Assembly (NCBI RefSeq): GCF_000373565.1
Contig: NZ_KB891806.1
Span: forward strand, 62,001 to 126,000
DNA length: 64,000 nucleotides
Direction: 5' to 3'
Source of the DNA: Streptomyces sp. HmicA12
GTDB lineage: Bacteria > Actinomycetota > Actinomycetes > Streptomycetales > Streptomycetaceae
Below, piece by piece: positions 17,270 through 26,249 of this stretch. The notes below the pieces were generated by a model that worked only from the letters and a program-made list of their open reading frames with translations, ran no database searches and had not been told where the DNA came from. The translations under genes and the position numbers were made by a program. Every line of letters starts with the position of its first letter. Positions within the stretch are counted from its first letter, which is position 1.

Positions 17270-18526
17270 CTAGACAGGTCCGAGCTCGCCCCGAAGACGC
17301 CGTGCCCGCAGCACCAGTTCGAGCTCGAAGCGGCGGTCCGGGTCGTCGACCTCGGCGCCCCACAGCTCGCGGATCTGGCGCAGCCGGTAGCGCACCGTCT
17401 GCGGATGGACGCCGAGCCGGGCCGCCACCTCGGGGGCTCCGCCGCGGGTCTCCAGCCAGGCCAGCAGGGTCTCGGCGAGGCGCCGCGCGTGGGTGGGCCC
17501 GCAGTGGGCGAGCGGGGCGAGGGCGCGCCGGGCCAGGTCGTCGACGAGTTCCTCGGGCTGGAGCAGCACGAGGGCCTGGGTGTGCTCGGTGCAGTGCAGG
17601 ACGTCGGTGGCGGGGAGCAGGTTCCGCTCCATCAGCGCGACCGCCGCCTCGGCCCAGCGCAGAGACTTCGCGGCGTCGGGCAGCGCGACGGGCGGCCCGA
17701 TGGCGCCGCTCCAGCCGGACAGGGCGCGGCGCAGCAGCTCGGGGCGGCCCGCCGCGTCGGGGTCGGGGACGACCAGGCGCGGGCGCTCGGTCTCCATGTC
17801 GAGCAGGATCTCGGGGCCGACGGCCGGGGCGACGGCGTCGCGGGCGGGGCGCAGGAGCAGCCCGACGGCGACCCGCTCGGGCACCGGCCAGCCGATGCGG
17901 GCGGCGCGTTCGGTGAGCACCTTGACCGGGTCGGGCGGGGCCGCGGACCTGCCGCTGAGCAGGAGGTCCATCAACTTCCTCTGCTGGCGCAGGCGTTCAC
18001 CGGCCTGGCGGGCGGCGGCCTCGGCGTACCCGCGGACGGACTGGTCGACGAGGCCGTCGAGGTACTCGTATCCGGACTCGGCGAGTTCGTACATCGCCGG
18101 GGGCGGGATGCGCAGGCGCTGGCCGATGTCGGCGAGGCGGCGCCAGGCGAGTTTCACGCCGAGCCGGTACATCGCCTGGAGGGAGTCGAGGCTGCGCCCG
18201 TGCAGATTCTGGTCTCGGCCGAACTCCTGGAACACGACGGGCAGTTGTGGCGGTTCGGGGTCCGCGGGCGAGGCGGTGGGCACGGCCGGTACGGCCGACA
18301 CCTCCACGAGGCGGCGCACGAAGCCCTCGATGGCGCGCCGGATGCCGATCAGGGCGAGGGGCTCCCCCGTCGCGCCGAGCACCGTCGGCAGGCCGGGGAA
18401 CTCGCGGCGGACCTCGTCGAGGATGTCCTGGGCGAGCCGGGGCGCCTCGTCCATGGCGAGCGCGGCGAACTGCTTGACCTGCAGCCGCGGCACATCGCAC
18501 CAGGCGGACCGCGCGGTGGCGGGCAC
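17270..18526 (-). CDS. PucR-family transcriptional regulator
   Basis: 418 residues. The C end has the PucR/CdaR helix-turn-helix (residues about 350-405): RLAETLLAWLETRGGAPEVA, then LGVHPQTVRYRLRQIRELWG. The middle is a GGDEF-like degenerate region of the CdaR type, and the N end (QVKQFAALAMDEAPRLAQDIL) a helical sensor. GTG start at 18526 with a weak ribosome site. It lies 6 bases after the DUF2613 stop, so the two form a small operon. Targets are not evident; nearby sugar genes have their own regulator. Confidence 0.85.
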   Translation of the reverse strand: MPATARSAWCDVPRLQVKQFAALAMDEAPRLAQDILDEVRREFPGLPTVLGATGEPLALIGIRRAIEGFVRRLVEVSAVPAVPTASPADPEPPQLPVVFQEFGRDQNLHGRSLDSLQAMYRLGVKLAWRRLADIGQRLRIPPPAMYELAESGYEYLDGLVDQSVRGYAEAAARQAGERLRQQRKLMDLLLSGRSAAPPDPVKVLTERAARIGWPVPERVAVGLLLRPARDAVAPAVGPEILLDMETERPRLVVPDPDAAGRPELLRRALSGWSGAIGPPVALPDAAKSLRWAEAAVALMERNLLPATDVLHCTEHTQALVLLQPEELVDDLARRALAPLAHCGPTHARRLAETLLAWLETRGGAPEVAARLGVHPQTVRYRLRQIRELWGAEVDDPDRRFELELVLRARRLRGELGPV

Positions 18527-18532
18527 GGCCGG

Positions 18533-18685
18533 TCAGCGCCCCTGGCCGGCGGTCTCGTACGTCACCAGGGGCGTGTTCGGCTGGTCCGGGGTGGCGTTGA
18601 TCAGTGCGAGCACGCCGAAGGCCGCGGCGACGGCGAGGGCCGCCCCGGCGGCCGCGGACAGCGCGGCGAAGAGCAGTCGGTTCAT
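18533..18685 (-). CDS. DUF2613-like small membrane protein
   Basis: 50 residues, ATG at 18685. One hydrophobic helix (residues about 4-30, Ala/Leu/Val rich) followed by a short polar tail (TPDQPNTPLVTYETAGQGR). This is the layout of the actinobacterial DUF2613 family, function unknown. Too short to assign by motif alone. It precedes the PucR gene by 6 bases and is divergent from the DUF3068 operon. Confidence 0.7.
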   Translation of the reverse strand: MNRLLFAALSAAAGAALAVAAAFGVLALINATPDQPNTPLVTYETAGQGR

Positions 18686-18789
18686 CGCAGGGTCAGCCTC
18701 TCGTGCGTAGCACTGACGACGTGCTGACGGCGTACTGAGGTCGGTCCCCACCCTGTGCGTCCCGGTAACTCCCCAGTCTCGACAGTTGA

Positions 18790-18819
18790 TTGACACCCCG
18801 TCAAGAGTGCGTCTACGGT
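18790..18819 (+). promoter_or_regulatory. Consensus-type promoter of the DUF3068-AftD operon
   Basis: TTGACA (18790-18795), 18-base spacer, TACGGT (18814-18819). TTGAC-N5-GTCAA (18790-18804) forms an inverted repeat over the -35, a possible regulator site. Transcript start would be near 18826, leaving a leader of about 48 bases with AGGAG before the ATG at 18874. Confidence 0.7.
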
Positions 18820-18873
18820 TCCCGGCCCAGAACGGCAGGCCACCCACTCGCCCCGAATTCCCAGGAGTGCCGG

Positions 18874-19884
18874 ATGCGCCGAACAGCCTCACCCCTCTCG
18901 CTGGTCCTCGTCGGACTCGGCACGTTCCTGCTCGTCCTCGCGGGGCTTCTCGCCTGGTACGTGGAGCCGCGCGCCGAGCGCACCAGCATCGACATCGACA
19001 CGTCGACGGAGTTCACCGGGACCGGCAGCTACTTCGACACCGCGAAGATCAGAACCGTGAAGGACAAGCCCCTCACGATCACCCGGCAGGTCCGCGGCGA
19101 CGTCGCCGAGAGCGAGCGCAGCGGGCGGGCGGTGTGGGACGTCGTGACGTCCGTCGACACCGACAGGTCGCTGCCGGCGTCCGATCCGCACGACGCGCTG
19201 CAGTGGACCCTGGAGCGCTGGGTCACCGACCGGAGAACGAACGCTCCGGTGCACTGCTGCGGCGAACAGCCCGCCTTCCAGGGCGAGGCGTACCTGAAGT
19301 TCCCCTTCCACGTGGAGAAGCGCACGTACACCTGGTGGGACAACACGCTCGGCGCGACGGTCCCGCTCCGGTTCAGCGGCACGACGAAGGTCCAGGGCTT
19401 CGAGGGCTACCGGTTCACCGGCACCGTCGAGGCCGCCCGCACCGGCTCGCGTCTGGTGCCGGGCCGGATCGTCGGGCAGCCGAGGAAGGGCCAGGTGCTG
19501 GCCGAGGAGTGGTACGCGAACCACGGCGTCGAGCTCGTCGCCGACCCGACCACGGGCCGGATCCTGTACGCGGCGATCGGCCCGCGCAAGACGCTGCGCG
19601 CGCCCGGCTCGACGAAGGACGCGGCGGTACTCCTGGACAGCGAGAAGATCGCGTTCACGCCCGCCACGCAACGCGCACAGGTCGCGTTCGCCCGGGACGA
19701 CAACGACCGCCTCACCCTGCTCGGGACGACGCTGCCTGTCGTGGCGGGTGCGCTGGGCGGGCTCCTCGTGGTGGCCGGGGCCGTTCTCGTCGCCCGGGGA
19801 AGGGGAGGCCGCACGACCTCCGAAGGGCCGGAGCGACCGGATCCCGATACGTCCCCGACGACCCTGGAAACATCCACGATGTGA
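18874..19884 (+). CDS. DUF3068-family membrane-anchored protein
   Basis: 336 residues. N-terminal hydrophobic helix (residues about 8-28), a large extracytoplasmic beta-rich domain starting with VEPRAERTSIDIDTSTEFTGTG, and a second helix near residue 290, followed by a short charged tail. This is the DUF3068 (PorA-like) architecture found in actinobacteria, function unknown. AGGAG is 6 bases before the ATG. First gene downstream of the promoter at 18790 and probably the head of the envelope-glycan operon, although 250 bases separate it from the GT4 gene. Confidence 0.85.
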   Translation: MRRTASPLSLVLVGLGTFLLVLAGLLAWYVEPRAERTSIDIDTSTEFTGTGSYFDTAKIRTVKDKPLTITRQVRGDVAESERSGRAVWDVVTSVDTDRSLPASDPHDALQWTLERWVTDRRTNAPVHCCGEQPAFQGEAYLKFPFHVEKRTYTWWDNTLGATVPLRFSGTTKVQGFEGYRFTGTVEAARTGSRLVPGRIVGQPRKGQVLAEEWYANHGVELVADPTTGRILYAAIGPRKTLRAPGSTKDAAVLLDSEKIAFTPATQRAQVAFARDDNDRLTLLGTTLPVVAGALGGLLVVAGAVLVARGRGGRTTSEGPERPDPDTSPTTLETSTM

Positions 19885-20134
19885 CGGTACGTCAGGTCAG
19901 GAAAGCCCGAAACTTGTCACGTGGGTGAGTAGCCGCGCCGAACAGCTGGGCGAAAACTGTCCCACCCCACCCCGTGCACAGACCGCGCACAACCCCGGCA
20001 CAGTACCCGCCGGTTCGCCTCGGCAGCCCGCACCCTGCCGAGTCGGCGCCACGCACCGCACCTGCCATGCCCGCACACCGCTGACACCCCCCACGCCCTC
20101 AAGGTTCCGCACCCTGAGACGAGTTGGAGCACCT

Positions 20135-21301
20135 ATGCCCCAGCACGTGCCCGTACCGCTGCGCGCCGCCGCCCCACCGGGCGCCCAGCACCCGAGAGCC
20201 CCGCGCCGGATCGTGTTCCTCGCCCACCGCGATCTCGGCAATCCCGCCGCGGGCGGCTCCGAACTCCTCGTCGACCGGCTGGCCGACGGGCTGACCGGCC
20301 TCGGCCACCAGGTGACGCTGCTGTGCGGCGGACCGGCCGCGCACGGCGCCTTCCGGGACTACCGGGTCGTGTCGGCGGGCGGACAGGCCGGCCACTATCT
20401 GCGCGCCCGCTCGGCGTTCGCCCGGCAGGTCGGCGACTGCGATCTGCTGGTCGAGGTGTGCAACGGCATGCCGTACCTCGCTCCGCTCTGGCATCGCGGC
20501 CCCACCCTCTGCCTGGTCAACCACGTGCACACGGACCTGTGGCGGATGCGACTGCGCGGCCCGCTGGCGCCCGCGGCCCATCTCGGCCGAAGACTCGAAC
20601 ACTGGGCGCTGTCCGGGGCTCAGCGGCGCAATCTGCTCGTCGCCGTGTCGCCGTCGACGGCGAACGCCCTGCACGCCATCGGTGTGGACCCGGCCCGGAT
20701 CCGGCTGGTCCCGAACGGGGTCGAGGACCCGGGCCCGCGCGCCGGCCGCTCCGCCGAGCCGCTGTTCCTGGCGATGGGCCGCCTGGTCGAGTACAAGCGG
20801 ATCGATCTGCTGCTGCGCCTGTGGGAGCGGGTGCGGCCGGTCACCGGGGGCCGCCTGGTGATCGTGGGGGACGGCCCCGAGGCCGGCCGGCTGCGCCAAC
20901 TCGCCGGCCCGGACGTGGAGTTCACCGGTCACGTCTCGGAGGCCGACAAGCACCGGCTGTTGTGCGAGGCGTGGCTGCTGCTGCACCCGTCGGCCGTCGA
21001 GGGCTGGGGCCTGGTGGTGACCGAGGCCGCGGCGCGCGGGACCCCCGCGGTCGGCTTCGACGTCCCCGGGGTGCGCGACTCCGTCGAGGACGGGGTCACC
21101 GGGCTGCTGGCGCACGGGGAGTCGTCGTTCGCGGCGGCCTGGTGCACCCTCGCCCTGTCCACGCACCGCCGCGAGCTGATGGGCAAGGCGGCGGAGGAAC
21201 GCGCCGCCGGCTACCGCTGGGCGCGCACGGTACGGCAGTTCGGAGCGGTCGCGGCGGAGGCGGTGGCGCAGGCACAGCCCCTCAGGGGCTGGACGCCATG
21301 A
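20135..21301 (+). CDS. GT4-family glycosyltransferase
   Basis: 388 residues, GT-B fold. The N-terminal Rossmann half has GNPAAGGSE, the glycine acceptor-side loop; the C half has LFLAMGRLVEYKRIDLLL, VGDGPE, and the EX7E-type nucleotide-sugar site EGWGLVVTEAAARGTPAVGFD near residue 290. Transfers a sugar from a nucleotide donor, probably to a lipid or cell-surface glycan. ATG at 20135 follows gttggag. Its stop overlaps the next ATG (ATGA). The acceptor cannot be told. Confidence 0.9.
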   Translation: MPQHVPVPLRAAAPPGAQHPRAPRRIVFLAHRDLGNPAAGGSELLVDRLADGLTGLGHQVTLLCGGPAAHGAFRDYRVVSAGGQAGHYLRARSAFARQVGDCDLLVEVCNGMPYLAPLWHRGPTLCLVNHVHTDLWRMRLRGPLAPAAHLGRRLEHWALSGAQRRNLLVAVSPSTANALHAIGVDPARIRLVPNGVEDPGPRAGRSAEPLFLAMGRLVEYKRIDLLLRLWERVRPVTGGRLVIVGDGPEAGRLRQLAGPDVEFTGHVSEADKHRLLCEAWLLLHPSAVEGWGLVVTEAAARGTPAVGFDVPGVRDSVEDGVTGLLAHGESSFAAAWCTLALSTHRRELMGKAAEERAAGYRWARTVRQFGAVAAEAVAQAQPLRGWTP

Positions 21302-22044
21302 CGGCTCGGACGCCCACGCCCCTCAAAGACCCTTCCCTGCAGAGGTCGTTGACGCTGTTCCGGGCGTTCCTTCGGGAGCAGCGGGACCCCGAGACCTGTT
21401 ACGCGCTGCTCGCCCGGGACGCCGCCGACCAGGTCGAGGCGTACGGGAAGGTGGCCGGGAAGGTCGTCGTGGACGTGGGCGGCGGCAGCGGTCACTTCAC
21501 GCGGGAGTTCCGGGCGCGCGGCGCGACCGGGGTCCTCTTCGAACCCGACACACGGGAGTTGGGCTCCGATCCGCCCTCGGCGACGGTGGTGGCCGACGGG
21601 TATCTGCTGCCGCTGCCCGACGCGTCGGCGGACGTCACGTTCTCCTCGAACGTCCTGGAGCACGTCGCCGACCGCGACACGTTCCTCAGCGAGCTGGTGC
21701 GGGTGACCCGGCCCGGCGGCCTGATCTACGTGTCGTTCACCAACTGGCTCTCCCCCTGGGGCGGTCACGAGTGGGCGCCCTGGCACTATCTGGGCGCCCG
21801 CCGGGCGCAGGCCCGCTACCGGCGGCGTACCGGCAGAGCCCCCAAGCACACCTTCGGCGAGAACCTCTTCGCCCATCACATCGGGCCGACGCTGCGCCAT
21901 GTCCGGGCCCGCGACGACATCACGGTCGTCTCGGCGCGCTCCCGCTACTGGCCGTTCCTCACCGAGGCGGTCGCGCGGGTGCCCGGGGTGCGCGAGTTCG
22001 CCACCTGGAACCTCCTCCTCATCCTCAGGCGGTGTCCCCCATGA
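21298..22044 (+). CDS. Class I SAM-dependent methyltransferase
   Basis: 248 residues. Motif I VVVDVGGGSGHFT near residue 58, the acidic end of strand 2 in LFEPD, and a Methyltransf_11-like VLEHVADRDTFL then VRVTRPGGLIYVS. Overlaps its neighbours on both sides by 4 bases. The conserved partner of the GT4 and AftD-like genes suggests it methylates a sugar or glycolipid in the same pathway. Substrate unknown. Confidence 0.88.
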   Translation: MTARTPTPLKDPSLQRSLTLFRAFLREQRDPETCYALLARDAADQVEAYGKVAGKVVVDVGGGSGHFTREFRARGATGVLFEPDTRELGSDPPSATVVADGYLLPLPDASADVTFSSNVLEHVADRDTFLSELVRVTRPGGLIYVSFTNWLSPWGGHEWAPWHYLGARRAQARYRRRTGRAPKHTFGENLFAHHIGPTLRHVRARDDITVVSARSRYWPFLTEAVARVPGVREFATWNLLLILRRCPP

Positions 22045-25000
22045 CGACCATGGTCCAGGCCCCTCCCGCCGCGGCGACCAGCCCGGACCCGGAGCCCGCC
22101 CCGCGCTCGCGCCGCTGGCTCCTGGCCTTCTGGGCCGTGGTGTTCGTGGCGTTCTGCGCGGTGCGGCCGGGCCGGGCGACGTTCGAGACGAAGCTCGGTG
22201 TCGCGTTCGACCCGTGGCGGTTCATCGGGGACCTGGGCCAGTTGTGGCACGACCGGGCGGGGTTCGGCGGCCTCGCCGACCAGTACATCGGCTACGCGTT
22301 CCCGATGCTGCCGTACTACGGCGTGGCCGATCTGCTGCACGTCCCGGTCTGGCTGGCCGAGCGGCTGTGGCTGTCGATCGTCGTGACGGCGGCGTTCTGG
22401 GGCGCGCTGCGGCTCGCGGAACGGCTCGGGGTCGGCTCGCCGGGCGGCAGGCTGCTCGGCGCGGTCGCGTACGCGCTGTGGCCGACGTTCACGATCGTCG
22501 TCGGCTCGACGTCGGCGGCGGCCCTGCCCGGCGCCTTCCTGCCCTGGGTCCTGCTCCCGCTCGCCAACTCCGCCACCACGCCACGGGTTTCGGCGGCACG
22601 CTCGGCGCTGCTGATCCCGTTCATGGGCGGCGTGAACGCGGCGGCGACGCTCGCCTCGCTGCTTCCCGTGGGCCTGTATCTGCTGTCCCGGCCGCCGTCG
22701 CCGCGTAAACGGCAGCAGATCGCGTGGTGGTTCCCGCTCGTGGTGCTCGCGACGGCGTGGTGGGTGATCCCGCTCCTCCTGCTCGGCATCCACGGCGAGA
22801 ACTTCCTGCCGTACGTGGAGAGTTCACAGACCACGACCGAGACGATGGCGGCGACGGAGACCCTGCGCGGCGCGGGCAACTGGGTGGCGTACCTCCACCT
22901 CGGTGACGCCTGGCTGCCGGCGGGCTGGACGGTGGCCACGGCCGCCGTCGTCATCGTCTGCTCGGCGCTCGCCGCCGGGCTCGGTCTGGCCGGGCTGGCC
23001 CGCCGCGACCTCCCGGAGCGCCGCTGGCTGATCCTGACCGTGATGATCGCGGCCCTCATCACCCTTGCCGGATACGGGGGTTCGCTCGGCGCTCCCTTCC
23101 ACGAGACGGTCAGGGCGTGGCTGGACGGCGGCCTGTCGCCGTTCCGCAACGTGTACAAGTTCCAGACCGGTCTCGCGCTGGCGCTCGCGCTGGGGATCGC
23201 CCATCTGGTGGGCGTGGCCGCCGACCCTCGCGGCGCCCGCCCGGTGCGCGGCCGCCGCCACGCGCCGCTGATCGCCGCGATCCTGATCCTGCCCGGCCTG
23301 GCCTGGCCGTACCTCAACGGCTCGATCCTGCAGCCCGGCCCGTTCCAGAGGCTGCCCGCCTACTGGGAGACCACGGCGGACTGGTTGCACACGTACTCGC
23401 CCGACTCGCGCGCCCTGGTGGTCCCGGCGACGGCCCACGGCATCTACACCTGGGGCTCCCCCATCGACCAGCCCCTCGACGTGCTGGCCGACTCGCGGTG
23501 GGCGCAGCGCGACTACGTCCCGTTCGGCACCGCGGGCAACCGGCGCGCCCTCGACGCGATCGAGCAGGCACTGATGTCGGGAGACGAAGTTCCGGGCCTG
23601 CAGGACTACTTGAGCCGGTCCGGGCTGTACTACGTCGTCGTCCGCAACGACCTCGACCCGGACCAGTTCGGCTACGTCCCGACGGCCACGGTCAAGCGCA
23701 CCCTCGACGAGTCCGGCTTCCACCGCGTCACGGGCTTCGGCCCCGTCGTCACCGGCGGCCGGATCGCCGAGAACACCCCGGTCCAGGTGGAGGGCCTGTA
23801 CCCGCGGTCGCGCGCCGTGGAGATCTACGCGCCCGACACCGCCGTCGAGCGCCCGGGGCAGGCGAGTCTGCTGCCGGTGCGGGCGACGGCGGAGGTCAGC
23901 GGCGGCCCCGAGTCGCTGCTGCCGCTCTCCGCCGACCCGGCCTTCCGGGACCGGCCCGCCGTACTCACCGGGGACAACCATCCCGGCATCGGAACGCCCG
24001 CCCTGAGCACGGCCGTCGACGGTCTGCGCCGCGCGGACACCGACTTCGGCCTGGTCAACGCCAACACCTCGTACCCGTACACACCGAACGGGCGCAACGG
24101 CCCGGACGCCACCACCAACCCCGGCGAGGAACCGAAGCAGCTCCTGCCCGGCTCGGGCATCGGCCACCAGACCACGGCCCGGATCGACGGCGCCCGCTCG
24201 GTCACCGCGTCCTCGTACGGCAACTGGCTACTGAAACTACCCCAGTTCGACCCGGTGAACGCGTTCGACGGCGACCCGGACACGGCGTGGGCGGAGGGGT
24301 CCCCGGACTCGGCGAACGGGCAGTGGCTACGCATCGCCTTCGACCAGCCCACCACCATCCCCGACACGCTCCAGGTGACGCCGCTCCCCCAGGACGGGGT
24401 GCGGGCGGCACCCACCCGCGTCCGGATCGAGACGGACAAGGGCTCCACGACCGTCGACCTCCATCCGGACGGCAGCCGCCAGACGGTCAAGTCGCCGTCC
24501 TCCGAAGCGAAGTGGCTGAAGGTGACGATCCTCGACACCGAACGGGCCCGGCCAGGACTGACGGGCGCGGGCTTCTCCGAGATCCGTGTCCCCGGGGTGC
24601 GGGTGACGCGCACGCTGCGGCTGCCCGCGGACTCGGCAGACGCCGGCCAGTTCACGTTCCACCGGGCCACGGGCGGCGGGGCGCTCACCCTCACGGACAC
24701 CGAGTCGTCGTTCCGCCGGGCCTTCACGACCGACGACTCCGGCCGGTACACGTTCCGGGCGACGGCCACGCCGACCCCGACCGCCGCGCTCGACAAGCTC
24801 CTCTACGGCGTCGCGCCCGACCAGGAGCGCAGGATCACTGCCACCGCGGACTCCACGGCCCGGATCGGCACCGACACCAGCGCCCGCAACCTCACCGACG
24901 GCGACCTGACCACGGCCTGGGTCGCGGGCGGCGACCGGCCGACCATTCATCTCCGCTGGCCCGGCAAGCAGCCCGTCTCCACCCTCGTGCTCCCCGCGGC

Positions 25001-26249
25001 CGGGGGTCTGTCCACCCGCCCGCAGAAGATCGAGATCAGCAGCCCGGACGGTGCCGCCGTCGCGGGCGTCGACGAGAACGGGGTGGCCACCTTCGACCCG
25101 ATCACCACCGACCGGCTCGACGTCACCATCACCGAGTCGGCGCCGCTCAAGGTCCACAACCCGCTCGCCGACGCGGACCTGCAACTGCCGGTCGGCCTGA
25201 CCGAGGCGTACATCCCCACGCTGGACCAGTACCGGGTCGAACAGCCCTCCCCCGGAAGGAAGTTCACGCTCCCCTGCGGCAAGGGCCCGGCCGTCGTGAT
25301 CGACGGCACCCGGTACCGCACCTCGGCCAAGGGCACCGTCGCCGACCTCACCGAGCGCCGCCCGGTCGACATCACGCTCTGCGGCGGCCTCGACCTGTCC
25401 GCGGGCCCGCACACCTTCGAGGCGGCGCGCGGGGGCGCCCTGGCGCTGACGTCCGTCACGCTCACCGGCACGGTCGCGGTGGACGCGCCGAAGGCCACGG
25501 CCACCTCGCGCGAGCTGGTCATCCGCGACTGGCTCGGCGACCGGCGCACGGTCCGGGTCGGCGCGGGCGAGGCCACGTACCTGACCATGTACGAGAACGC
25601 CAACGACGGCTGGCAGGCGACGCTGAACGGCAAGAAGCTGACCGCGCTCCGGCTCGACGGCTGGCAGCAGGCGTGGCTCGTGCCCGAGGGCGCGGGAGGC
25701 ACGATCTCCTTGTCCTACGAGCCGGCGACGACGTACGACGCGGGCCTGATCGGCGCCGTGGTCGCGCTCGTGCTCCTGGTGGGCCTCGCGCTGTGGCGGC
25801 GCGACCCGGACGAGCTCCCGGAGGCGACGGCCCCGCCGCCCGCCCCCGGCTGGATCCTCGGCACGGTGGTCCTCACCCTGATCGGGGTGGTGATCGCGGG
25901 ACCGTGGGCGGCGCTGGTCCCGGCACTCGCGCTGGTGGCCTGGTGGCGGCACGCGCTGCTGATGCCGCTGGCGTTCCTGGCGATGGGCTCCGCCGGGATC
26001 GTCGCCGCGGTGGCCTCCGGTGAGCCGGTGCGCGAGGGGCAGGGTGCGTTCAGCTCCGCGGCGCAGCTCTTGGCGCTGATCTCCTTGTTCGCGGCGCTGG
26101 TGTCGGTGGGCAGGCCCCATCAAGCCCCTCCGTCGATCGAGGAGCGGGGTCCGGGGCAGAGCCCCGGGGGCTCAGCATCGTCGCCGGGTGACGGGCCGGT
26201 GGGGGCCGAGCGCGCAGTTCCCCGCGCCCCCAAAGGGGCCGAGTCATGA
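22041..26249 (+). CDS. AftD-like DUF3367 alpha-(1->3)-arabinofuranosyltransferase-type protein
   Basis: 1,402 residues. About a dozen membrane helices in residues 25-510 form the GT-C part; the first loop after helix 1 holds acidic residues. An extracytoplasmic region (510-1230) contains two F5/8 type C-like carbohydrate-binding modules: one near 715-850 (NAFDGDPDTAWAEGSPDS) and one near 930-1010 (NLTDGDLTTAWVAGGD). Four helices close the protein (1233-1345). In mycobacteria AftD adds arabinofuranose from decaprenyl-phosphoarabinose; the substrate here is not known. The last about 40 residues are encoded by intergenic-type repeats (26149-26240), so the natural end was probably near residue 1355. 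Overlaps both neighbours by 4 bases. Confidence 0.9.
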   Translation: MTTMVQAPPAAATSPDPEPAPRSRRWLLAFWAVVFVAFCAVRPGRATFETKLGVAFDPWRFIGDLGQLWHDRAGFGGLADQYIGYAFPMLPYYGVADLLHVPVWLAERLWLSIVVTAAFWGALRLAERLGVGSPGGRLLGAVAYALWPTFTIVVGSTSAAALPGAFLPWVLLPLANSATTPRVSAARSALLIPFMGGVNAAATLASLLPVGLYLLSRPPSPRKRQQIAWWFPLVVLATAWWVIPLLLLGIHGENFLPYVESSQTTTETMAATETLRGAGNWVAYLHLGDAWLPAGWTVATAAVVIVCSALAAGLGLAGLARRDLPERRWLILTVMIAALITLAGYGGSLGAPFHETVRAWLDGGLSPFRNVYKFQTGLALALALGIAHLVGVAADPRGARPVRGRRHAPLIAAILILPGLAWPYLNGSILQPGPFQRLPAYWETTADWLHTYSPDSRALVVPATAHGIYTWGSPIDQPLDVLADSRWAQRDYVPFGTAGNRRALDAIEQALMSGDEVPGLQDYLSRSGLYYVVVRNDLDPDQFGYVPTATVKRTLDESGFHRVTGFGPVVTGGRIAENTPVQVEGLYPRSRAVEIYAPDTAVERPGQASLLPVRATAEVSGGPESLLPLSADPAFRDRPAVLTGDNHPGIGTPALSTAVDGLRRADTDFGLVNANTSYPYTPNGRNGPDATTNPGEEPKQLLPGSGIGHQTTARIDGARSVTASSYGNWLLKLPQFDPVNAFDGDPDTAWAEGSPDSANGQWLRIAFDQPTTIPDTLQVTPLPQDGVRAAPTRVRIETDKGSTTVDLHPDGSRQTVKSPSSEAKWLKVTILDTERARPGLTGAGFSEIRVPGVRVTRTLRLPADSADAGQFTFHRATGGGALTLTDTESSFRRAFTTDDSGRYTFRATATPTPTAALDKLLYGVAPDQERRITATADSTARIGTDTSARNLTDGDLTTAWVAGGDRPTIHLRWPGKQPVSTLVLPAAGGLSTRPQKIEISSPDGAAVAGVDENGVATFDPITTDRLDVTITESAPLKVHNPLADADLQLPVGLTEAYIPTLDQYRVEQPSPGRKFTLPCGKGPAVVIDGTRYRTSAKGTVADLTERRPVDITLCGGLDLSAGPHTFEAARGGALALTSVTLTGTVAVDAPKATATSRELVIRDWLGDRRTVRVGAGEATYLTMYENANDGWQATLNGKKLTALRLDGWQQAWLVPEGAGGTISLSYEPATTYDAGLIGAVVALVLLVGLALWRRDPDELPEATAPPPAPGWILGTVVLTLIGVVIAGPWAALVPALALVAWWRHALLMPLAFLAMGSAGIVAAVASGEPVREGQGAFSSAAQLLALISLFAALVSVGRPHQAPPSIEERGPGQSPGGSASSPGDGPVGAERAVPRAPKGAES
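26149..26240. repeat. Two dispersed palindromic repeats inside the 3' end of the AftD-like gene
   Basis: 26149-26170 reads as the hairpin GGGGTCCGGGGCAGAGCCCC and 26211-26240 as CGCGCAGTTCCCCGCGCCCC followed by CAAAGGGGCC. The second is the reverse orientation of elements at 31896, 31978 and 33412. Both are normally intergenic palindromes; here they are translated as the tail SIEERGPGQSPGG through VPRAPKGAES. Confidence 0.7.

Noticed and set aside
24327..26123. Minus-strand frame of about 600 codons opposite the AftD-like gene
   Set aside because: No domain motifs and a Gly/Arg/Val-rich shadow composition; the plus strand carries recognisable modules.
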